Shown: positions 13,612-18,217 of the stretch, in pieces
Layout: the number at the start of each line of letters is the position of its first letter
How positions within the stretch are numbered: the first letter of the stretch is position 1
DNA from: a bacterium (Candidatus Ratteibacteria) CG_4_9_14_3_um_filter_41_21
GTDB taxonomy: Bacteria; Ratteibacteria; UBA8468
DNA: 18,217 bases
Assembly: GCA_002791075.1 (NCBI GenBank)
Contig: PFWI01000187.1
Span: 1-18,217 of the forward strand
Reading direction: 5' to 3'
Translations under genes and position numbers: made by a program
Notes under the pieces: generated by a model
Seen by the model: the letters and a program-made list of their open reading frames with translations, nothing else
Database searches by the model: none
Told to the model about the DNA's origin: nothing

Positions 13612-14814
13612 TTAATCTTTTTTGGTTGCTCTCAGGGCATCAGGAAGAGCAATTATTCCCTGGGCGCTCTTTTTTACTCCGTCTTCCCGAAGAGTCTGCA
13701 TTCCTGCTTTTCGCGCCGCTTCCTTAATTCTTTCGGTAGGCGCCTTTTCCATAATTAATTTTCTAATCTCCTCATCAGGAAGCATTAATTCAAAAAGACC
13801 GGTTCTTCCTTGGTATCCGGTGCCGTTGCATTGGTTGCATCCTTTCCCGCGGCAGAAAAAAGACGGCTTCGGTTCTTCCTGCAAATTAATTCCTTCAAGG
13901 GCTTCCGAGGAAGGTTGATACTCTTTTCTGCAGGATTCACAAAGGGTACGCACCAAAGTTTGGGAAAGAACGGCAATAACCGAGGAAGCGACTAAAAAAG
14001 GCTCAATTTTCATATCCAGTAATCTGGTAGCCGCTCCCGGGGCGGTATTGCTATGCAAAGTGGCAAAAACCAATTGTCCGGTTTGAGCCACCTGAAAAGA
14101 AATGGAGGCCGTCTCCGCATCTCTGATTTCGCCAACCATAACTACGTCGGGGTCCTGGCGTAAGATGGAGCGCAGTCCGGTAGCAAAAGTCATTCCCGCC
14201 TTGGGATTAATCTGCGCCTGGACGAGACTGGGAATGTGATACTCTACCGGGTCCTCGATGGTAATAATGTGGATTCGGGCGGATTTAATCTTGTTAAGGG
14301 AACTATAAAGAGTAGTACTTTTCCCCCCGCCGGTAGGGCCGGTAACTAAAATAATACCGTAAGGCTCCTGCAGAATTTTATTGTAGCGGGCCAAAGTCTC
14401 CGGCTGAAATCCTAACTGCTCAAAACCTAAAAGCAGATTCCGTTTATCCAGGATTCTGATGGCTACCGCTTCCCCAAATATTGTGGGGTAAGTGGATACG
14501 CGAACGTTTACCTCTCCTCCCTTGATTACTGCTTTATAAGCTCCGCTCTGAGGAATACGCCTTTCGGCAATATCCAGATTCGCCAAGACTTTAATCCGGG
14601 TCACCGCCGCCGAGTAAAGTTCTTTCTCCGGAGCCGGGAAATTATAAAGCAGTCCGTTGATTCTAAAACGAAGGGACGTGGTCTCTTCAATTTCCAGATG
14701 AATATCCGTAGCCCTTTGCTCTAATGCCTGCGCAAAAATAGAATCTACAGCCGCGCTGGCGGATGAATATTCTGTTTCCGAAATTTTAGCTTTAACAAAA
14801 TCAGGTTTCTCCAT
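13612..14814 (-). CDS. PilB/GspE-type secretion ATPase lacking the N-terminal domain
   Basis: An ATPase that powers assembly of type IV pili or type II secretion pseudopili at the inner membrane. Its 400 residues contain the N2-type domain (about 20-130), Walker A GPTGGGKST (159-167), the Asp box ITIEDPVEYH (184-193), Walker B DPDVVMVGEIRD (221-232) and the His box ATLHSN (His254). A tetracysteine zinc module (Cys292, 295, 326, 329; CRGKGCNQCNGTGY) separates PilB/GspE from the retraction ATPase PilT. Typical PilB/GspE proteins have over 500 residues with an N1/MshEN domain that docks to the platform; that domain is absent, and the gene has its own promoter and a purine-rich SD, so the short start looks real. 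No platform protein or pilin gene is adjacent. A gene stump lies just downstream. Confidence 0.9.
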   Translation of the reverse strand: MEKPDFVKAKISETEYSSASAAVDSIFAQALEQRATDIHLEIEETTSLRFRINGLLYNFPAPEKELYSAAVTRIKVLANLDIAERRIPQSGAYKAVIKGGEVNVRVSTYPTIFGEAVAIRILDKRNLLLGFEQLGFQPETLARYNKILQEPYGIILVTGPTGGGKSTTLYSSLNKIKSARIHIITIEDPVEYHIPSLVQAQINPKAGMTFATGLRSILRQDPDVVMVGEIRDAETASISFQVAQTGQLVFATLHSNTAPGAATRLLDMKIEPFLVASSVIAVLSQTLVRTLCESCRKEYQPSSEALEGINLQEEPKPSFFCRGKGCNQCNGTGYQGRTGLFELMLPDEEIRKLIMEKAPTERIKEAARKAGMQTLREDGVKKSAQGIIALPDALRATKKD

Positions 14815-14826
14815 AATCTCTTCCCC

Positions 14827-14839
14827 CCTCCCCTATTTT
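14827..14839 (-). promoter_or_regulatory. strong Shine-Dalgarno leader shared with the TPR gene
   Basis: On the - strand this reads AAAATAGGGGAGG, which continues into further purines and ends 12 bases before the ATG at 14814. The same 13 bases occur upstream of the TPR gene at 16160-16172. The GGGGAGG part is an ordinary strong ribosome binding site; the shared AAAATA flank is more than an SD needs. Confidence 0.5.
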
Positions 14840-14871
14840 TATCTTCTTTATTTTAATGAATTCTTGGCCTC

Positions 14872-14880
14872 ATTATACCA
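14872..14880 (-). promoter_or_regulatory. extended -10 promoter of the secretion ATPase
   Basis: On the - strand the sequence reads TGG-TATAAT, a consensus -10 (14872-14877) with a TGn extension (14878-14880). The best -35 candidate is poor (ATGTAA, 14895-14900, 17-base spacer), which extended -10 promoters tolerate. Transcription would start near 14865, giving a leader of about 50 bases. Confidence 0.55.
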
Positions 14881-14922
14881 TAATTCTTTCGCTATTACAT
14901 ATTAAAAACGCGAAAGAGAAAT

Positions 14923-14951
14923 TTGCTTTTTCCTTTATTCCGTGATATTCT
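14923..14951 (+). promoter_or_regulatory. promoter in front of the HicB remnant
   Basis: TTGCTT at 14923-14928, a 17-base spacer and TATTCT at 14946-14951 preceded by TGA form a good extended -10 promoter. It is divergent from the ATPase promoter 50 bases away. A small palindrome, TTCTCT-A-AGAGAA (14952-14964), covers the expected start point and could be an autoregulatory operator. Confidence 0.45.
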
Positions 14952-14972
14952 TTCTCTAAGAGAAGAAAGGAG

Positions 14973-15110
14973 AAAAATTGTCCCTCTATCCCTGGTTGCC
15001 ACTCTCAAGACAATACCATAGAGGAAGCAATAGAGAACATCAAAACCCTTATTGAATACCTCCAAAATTGTGGATTTTTCTCCAACCTAATTCTTGAAGG
15101 ACCTCTTTAA
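14973..15110 (+). pseudogene. HicB-type antitoxin remnant
   Basis: In the frame ending with TAA at 15108-15110, the peptide includes CPSIPGCHSQ and then DNTIEEAIENIKTLIEYL, the hallmark central region of HicB antitoxins (PGCHSQG-T-EEA-ENI). The first 25-30 residues of the usual fold, with the initial beta strands, are missing, and no in-frame ATG exists; a stop lies at 14943-14945. An SD (AAGGAG, 14967-14972) and the promoter upstream still look intact, so an internal deletion seems to have joined the control region to the middle of the gene. A TTG at 14978 is in another frame. No HicA toxin was found next to it. HicB proteins normally neutralise the HicA mRNA interferase and repress their own operon; this copy should be inactive. 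Confidence 0.6.
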
Positions 15111-15171
15111 AGATAGAAATCGGCAACTTAACTTTCAAAGTGGAATTTCTTCCTTTTTTTCATAACCCCTC

Positions 15172-16149
15172 TTATCTTCCACAACACTTCTTGTATTTCT
15201 TGCCGCTTCCGCAGGGACAGGGGTCATTACGGCCAACCTTAGAATGTGTTCTTATCCCTGCTTGTTCTTTTAGCCACTCAATTGCCCCTGGAACCCTCCT
15301 CCAAGCAGAAAGAGAATCTGCTGCATAGCACATTGCCTCATCTTCACCTCCAACCCTTACCGTATCGGGAAGAATCCGCGGGATAGACCTTTTACCAGTT
15401 ATATATTCGGGAACATACGGATTCCATTTTGCCGCAGCTTTAAACTTCGCTCTTGATTGAGCCGAATCACCATCTCTAACAAAACTTAGAAGTGCTTTCG
15501 TATAAAGCCAGTCTGGGGCACAATCATCTTTATATTCTTTTGAATTTAGATGTTCTTCCAATTCATTATACCTTCCCAATTCCGCTAAATAACAGGCAAG
15601 GACATAACGGATACCTTGATTGTCATTGGGATTTAATTCCAGCATCTCACGATATTGTGCAATTGCCTCATCATATTCACCCATTTCATATAAACACTGA
15701 GCAAGCCCAGCTCTTGCGCGCATATACGGCCTGGTTTCAGTCACTCCCCAAAAATGCCCTCTATCTTCGTCAAATGTTTTCTCACCCAATGCCCGCTCTC
15801 CGGCCTCAACACCTTTTTGATAGAATTCCTTTGCTTCCTCAAGCGTCTCAGCCTCTTCCTCTGCTAAAAGCACATAGGCATCAGCACAGTCAGGTGAGAT
15901 AGAAAGTGCCTCACGGGCTAATTTTATCCTTTCTTTCGCATCATCCGTATCCCAGGCTTCATACATTATATCTTGAGCAAAATCTACGGCGCTCTTAGGT
16001 GGAGCATCTGGCACTTTACCCTTATTGAGTATTTGATTCAAGTAATTGTCTAATTCTTTTTTTGAGCTAAAATGCTTCCTTTTTAACAATCTCGTTAAAT
16101 CCGATGTCGTTTTCTCTAGCGCTCTGCGGTCAGGTATTTTTTCTGCCAT
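15172..16149 (-). CDS. ST7-like TPR protein with C-terminal SEC-C zinc motif
   Basis: The 325-residue protein is mainly helical. Tetratricopeptide-like pairs cover about residues 52-245, the clearest being RARAGLAQCLYEMGEYDEAIAQYREMLELNPND (143-175, read here in parts): LAQCLYEMGEYDEA and YREMLELNPND. The stretch GHFWGVTETRPYMRA (131-145) followed by LNPNDNQGIRYVLA recalls the ST7 family, named after a human protein but with bacterial members. The C-terminus is a SEC-C motif, RNDPCPCGSGKKYKKCC, with Cys311, 313, 322, 323 binding zinc, as at the end of SecA, where it aids SecB or ribosome contact. A scaffold role in protein or nucleic-acid binding is likely; a specific function is not known. 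A purine-rich SD and a nearby promoter support the start. Confidence 0.85.
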   Translation of the reverse strand: MAEKIPDRRALEKTTSDLTRLLKRKHFSSKKELDNYLNQILNKGKVPDAPPKSAVDFAQDIMYEAWDTDDAKERIKLAREALSISPDCADAYVLLAEEEAETLEEAKEFYQKGVEAGERALGEKTFDEDRGHFWGVTETRPYMRARAGLAQCLYEMGEYDEAIAQYREMLELNPNDNQGIRYVLACYLAELGRYNELEEHLNSKEYKDDCAPDWLYTKALLSFVRDGDSAQSRAKFKAAAKWNPYVPEYITGKRSIPRILPDTVRVGGEDEAMCYAADSLSAWRRVPGAIEWLKEQAGIRTHSKVGRNDPCPCGSGKKYKKCCGR

Positions 16150-16159
16150 TTCTCTTATT

Positions 16160-16172
16160 CCTCCCCTATTTT
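16160..16172 (-). promoter_or_regulatory. Shine-Dalgarno leader of the TPR gene
   Basis: Reads AAAATAGGGGAGG on the - strand, identical over 13 bases to the leader of the secretion ATPase gene at 14827-14839, and ends 10 bases before the ATG. Confidence 0.55.
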
Positions 16173-16192
16173 GTCTCTAATTCCTTTTCTTT

Positions 16193-16208
16193 AACATCCT
16201 CGGATGTT
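16193..16208. other. short palindrome in the leader of the TPR gene
   Basis: AACATCC (16193-16199) and GGATGTT (16202-16208) are perfect complements separated by TC. With so small a gap it is more likely an operator than a hairpin. It lies between the likely transcription start of the TPR gene and its ribosome binding site. Confidence 0.4.
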
Positions 16209-16235
16209 TCGAGAAAACCAAGCATATAGGTATCT

Positions 16236-16265
16236 TTTATAGCAGGTTCGACTTTTTTTCAACAA
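16236..16265 (-). promoter_or_regulatory. candidate promoter of the TPR gene
   Basis: On the - strand TTGTTG (16260-16265), an 18-base spacer and TATAAA (16236-16241) with a TGC extension form a plausible extended -10 promoter, starting near 16229. It is divergent from the stronger promoter of the toxin-antitoxin pair. Confidence 0.45.
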
Positions 16266-16282
16266 TAGATTTCCCTATCCTG

Positions 16283-16311
16283 TTGCCAGGGGAAAAATAG
16301 TATGGTATAAT
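16283..16311 (+). promoter_or_regulatory. strong promoter of the DUF4258/YgiT pair
   Basis: TTGCCA at 16283-16288, a 17-base spacer and a consensus TATAAT at 16306-16311 preceded by TGG make the best promoter in the window. The expected transcription start, 6-7 bases after the -10, coincides with the GTG start codon at 16318. Confidence 0.7.
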
Positions 16312-16317
16312 CTTTCG

Positions 16318-16617
16318 GTGGAGATTAATGAGATACGCCAAGCTTTTACAGAAAAGCGATTTCGTTATACCAAACACAGTCTTGAACAAAGAATTAATAG
16401 ACATATTAGTTCGGAAGAGATTGAGCAGGCAATACTTAACGGAGAAATAATAGAAGATTATCCTTCTGATAAATATGGACCAAGTTGTCTTGTGTATGGA
16501 AAGACAAAAGAAGATAGGTCGTTGCATATCCAAGTTGCATTCTTCCCAATAATAAGTATTGTGACGGTATATGAACCCAATGCAGATAGATGGATTAATA
16601 ACAAAATCAGGAGGTGA
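16318..16617 (+). CDS. DUF4258-family putative toxin
   Basis: The 99-residue protein fits the DUF4258 family of small RelE/MqsR-like folds: FRYTKHSLEQRINRHIS (15-31) with His20 and Arg25, the helix EEIEQAILNGEIIEDYP (33-49), a strand pair around CLVYGKTKEDRSLHIQVAF with His70, and the ending TVYEPNADRW. Family members are often the first gene of a pair with a YgiT-type zinc-finger protein, as here, and are viewed as toxins acting on RNA or translation; the activity of this one is unproven. The start is GTG at 16318, only 7 bases after the promoter's -10 and with no SD, so the mRNA is probably leaderless. No in-frame ATG lies downstream early enough to keep the conserved KHS-x2-R segment. The next gene starts 6 bases after its stop. 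Confidence 0.82.
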   Translation: MEINEIRQAFTEKRFRYTKHSLEQRINRHISSEEIEQAILNGEIIEDYPSDKYGPSCLVYGKTKEDRSLHIQVAFFPIISIVTVYEPNADRWINNKIRR

Positions 16618-16623
16618 AAAATT

Positions 16624-16848
16624 ATGAATAGATGTTCTGTCTGTCATGGTGAAACTACCTCTAAGACTATCACTTACACTCAATGGTATGAGGGCAAATT
16701 AATTGCTGTTCAAAATGTACCTGCTGAAGTTTGTCCGACTTGCGGTGAGGAGTATTTTTCGCCTGAGGTGACTGACAAAATTCAGAAAGTGATTGAATTG
16801 CACAATAGCATCGCAACTCTTGAAGTTCCTGTTTATCAACTCGCTTAA
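16624..16848 (+). CDS. YgiT-type zinc-finger putative antitoxin
   Basis: The 74-residue protein has two CxxC pairs, Cys4/Cys7 (MNRCSVCHGE) and Cys37/Cys40 (EVCPTCGEEYFSPEV), with the sheet-forming segment TITYTQWYEGKLIAVQNVP between them. This is the zinc-binding N-terminal domain of MqsA (YgiT) without the C-terminal HTH. A short helix, VTDKIQKVIELH, follows. Such stand-alone domains accompany DUF4258 or MqsR-like toxins and are expected to bind and block them. A perfect SD, AGGAGGTGA (16609-16617), overlaps the toxin gene's stop codon, in contrast to the leaderless toxin, so more antitoxin than toxin should be made. With no DNA-binding domain, autoregulation would need another protein. Confidence 0.85.
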   Translation: MNRCSVCHGETTSKTITYTQWYEGKLIAVQNVPAEVCPTCGEEYFSPEVTDKIQKVIELHNSIATLEVPVYQLA

Positions 16849-17077
16849 TTTCATTGTACCCTTCTTTACTTCCCATCCCATCCAACAACTTTTGCCATCA
16901 TCCACCATTACCAACCCTATCCCTATTTCCCCCTTGCCTTTATTAAACCACTATTTCTTTTCATTCAGCTCGATCATTTTCTCAGTCAAGAAAGCCAATC
17001 AGTAATGTCCAAATAAAATTTTCTTCTTTAAAATAGATTTAGCTGACAGCAAATCTTAAAGACTTTTTTTAACTTTC
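16849..17077. other. pyrimidine-rich spacer, no gene recognised
   Basis: Between the antitoxin gene and the end of the pRiA4b-like gene the + strand is strikingly pyrimidine-rich at first (about 16855-16960). Open frames here have no recognisable domain. Neither a transposase fragment nor a GC-rich terminator was seen, although T-runs near 17064-17070 could end transcription of the + strand pair. Confidence 0.35.
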
Positions 17078-17677
17078 TCAAGACTCAAATGCGATTTTTC
17101 GGCGTTTAGCGGGGTCATCAAATTTAATCTCTTTCACATCAAAATATTCTGGATCAAATTCACCACCAGCCCATTCTATTGTTTCTTCATATTCTTCATG
17201 ATCGGGATTGTTTATGATTTTCAGAAAATCTTCATATCCCCAAACTCCTCCGCAATCCTCATGTGGAGATGCCCGCTTTCCACCAATACACACCGGGTAA
17301 TTAATATTTTTATCTCGAGGAAGAACCTTTTCCAATTTTATTATATGTTCCCAGTTATCCCCAAAATCATATGTGTACTTTGCCAACCTATTTTCCATAG
17401 AAAAGTAATCAGCGATTTTTTGTTTCCATTCCGGAAGAATTTCTTTACCAAAGTCTTCATCACCCGGAATTCCTACGCTCGTTTTTATTCCAGTAGAGGG
17501 ATTAACTATTTCAAATTCATGAAGATGATAATCTAACCAATGCATTGCGTCTTGAATGGCAACATGTAAATCCCAAAATGAATAAGTTTCTGGGACCTGT
17601 ATTCGTCGCCAAATAGATGGTCTAACATCCATTAGGGTAATCTTAAATTGATATACCCGATCAAATTTCTTTTTCAT
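17078..17677 (-). CDS. pRiA4b ORF-3-like protein
   Basis: The 199-residue protein matches the pRiA4b ORF-3-like family (PRiA4_ORF3): the start YQFKITLMDVRPSIWRRIQV, the helix SFWDLHVAIQDAMHWLDYHLHEF (read in parts: FWDLHVAIQDAMHW at 34-47, HLHEFEI after it), the segment YTYDFGDNWEHIIKLE, and CIGGKRASPHEDCGG with two cysteines. The family is found on plasmids, beside insertion sequences and in accessory regions; its biochemical role is not established. A strong SD (AAGGGGGAG on the - strand) lies inside the end of the upstream gene, and TAATG joins the two genes, so they are translated as a unit. It may mark past mobile-element activity, but no transposase is visible here. Confidence 0.85.
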   Translation of the reverse strand: MKKKFDRVYQFKITLMDVRPSIWRRIQVPETYSFWDLHVAIQDAMHWLDYHLHEFEIVNPSTGIKTSVGIPGDEDFGKEILPEWKQKIADYFSMENRLAKYTYDFGDNWEHIIKLEKVLPRDKNINYPVCIGGKRASPHEDCGGVWGYEDFLKIINNPDHEEYEETIEWAGGEFDPEYFDVKEIKFDDPAKRRKIAFES

Positions 17678-18171
17678 TATGACTCCCCCTTATCAAAACA
17701 GTCAATGACTGTCTTCAAGTAAATCACTATAATTCCTTTATTTTTGTCTCTTATCAAACAGCCTTCTTCTCTTTCCTCCATCAGTGCTTCAAGAACATAT
17801 CTTAAAACCTCTGGCTGATGATAATTTTTAACTATTCTTTTTACAGTCTCTATAAAACCGGTCTCCGTCTCACTCTCAAGATATTCAAGCATCTTCATAT
17901 TTGGCCCTTCCACCTTATCTAAAGTCTTCTCTGTAATTTTAGGTAGCGGCGTGGTGCCCTGGGACATTATTTGCCAAACTACCACTCCGATATAAAGTAA
18001 CAATTCCCGCTCGTCTTGATTTAAGGTATCACCACCCACTGCCATAAGGTAGGCAAGGACAAGCGGTTGTTGCTTACCCATAAGGTTAATCATTTTTGGT
18101 GCTTCTTGTGGAGACATTCCCCCTGCTCTTTTCCATGTTTTTTCAACAATGTCTGAAGATATTGGATTCAT
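17677..18171 (-). CDS. hypothetical helical protein paired with the pRiA4b-like gene
   Basis: I do not recognise this 164-residue protein. It is predicted to be nearly all alpha-helical, without signal peptide, zinc motif or HTH. Visible blocks are APKMINLMGKQQPLVLAYLM (25-44), a short hydrophobic segment LLLYIGVVVWQIM (57-69) too amphipathic and short to be a clear membrane span, and the acidic VLRYVLEALMEEREEGCLI. The C-terminal strand IIVIYLKTVIDCF may form an interaction surface. The start ATG at 18171 is preceded by AGGGAT. Its stop overlaps the start of the pRiA4b-like gene by one base (TAATG), which suggests a joint function. It could be the regulator or immunity partner of that protein, but nothing in the sequence decides this. 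Confidence 0.7.
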   Translation of the reverse strand: MNPISSDIVEKTWKRAGGMSPQEAPKMINLMGKQQPLVLAYLMAVGGDTLNQDERELLLYIGVVVWQIMSQGTTPLPKITEKTLDKVEGPNMKMLEYLESETETGFIETVKRIVKNYHQPEVLRYVLEALMEEREEGCLIRDKNKGIIVIYLKTVIDCFDKGES

Positions 18172-18217
18172 TTGTAATCCCTATTTAATATTACCTTGTC
18201 ATACCGAAATGATGTCC

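Noticed and set aside
16849..17077. Possible insertion-sequence remnant next to the pRiA4b-like gene
   Set aside because: No transposase peptide, paired inverted ends or target duplication could be found, so the link to mobile DNA rests only on the family's reputation.
18187..18217. GTCATACCG at the right edge as a further repeat copy
   Set aside because: Only a partial left-end likeness is visible and the window stops before any right end could be seen.

Overview
The window is bacterial DNA, moderately AT-rich, from what looks like an uncultured lineage. Housekeeping genes sit in tight overlapping runs. Promoters are sigma-70-like, and several carry an extended -10 (TGn before the hexamer). 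Palindromic repeats with ends GTCATTGCGAG...GCAATCTC are present. From memory, such repeats are common in genomes of candidate phyla such as Omnitrophota and in some Chloroflexota and Deltaproteobacteria, so the taxonomic hint is weak. No rRNA, tRNA or CRISPR array was seen.

Region 1 (1-10,370, all + strand) is mostly core. It opens with a ribbon-helix-helix/PIN toxin-antitoxin pair. A probable operon follows: acylphosphatase, NAD-dependent DNA ligase (ligA), a XerC/D-type tyrosine recombinase, a stand-alone phosphopantothenate-cysteine ligase (coaB), and two glycosyltransferases (GT4-like, then a GT2/GT81-like enzyme). A second unit encodes a UvrD/Rep-type helicase fused to a Cas4/RecB-like iron-sulfur nuclease, overlapping by one base with a DnaQ-like 3'-5' exonuclease. 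The linker of ligA holds three adjacent stem-loops, one of which looks like a domesticated REP-like element read in frame.

Region 2 (10,371-13,540) is accessory. It holds a single-chain restriction-modification protein (N-terminal PD-(D/E)xK nuclease, C-terminal beta-class SPPY methyltransferase) behind its own promoter. Next is a small protein with an ADP-ribosyltransferase-like R / STT / E pattern, then a 26-bp palindrome, then a small helix-turn-helix ORF fenced between two GTCATTGCGAG repeats, then a nested repeat cluster. The R-M fusion plus the ART-like gene is the best candidate for an undescribed defence unit.

Region 3 (13,538-18,217) is mixed. It contains a 10-codon gene stump ended by the repeat cluster, a PilB/GspE ATPase without the usual N-terminal domain (- strand), and a HicB antitoxin remnant behind an apparently intact promoter and Shine-Dalgarno sequence (SD). 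Then come an ST7-like TPR protein with a SEC-C zinc motif (- strand), a DUF4258/YgiT-zinc-finger toxin-antitoxin pair whose first gene appears leaderless, and a two-gene - strand unit of a pRiA4b ORF-3-like protein and an unknown helical protein.

Core repair and replication genes on the left give way to a strand-switching zone of selfish or defence modules, decayed genes and repeats. This fits a chromosomal site of repeated insertion and loss. All functional calls are from reading motifs; no database search was possible.
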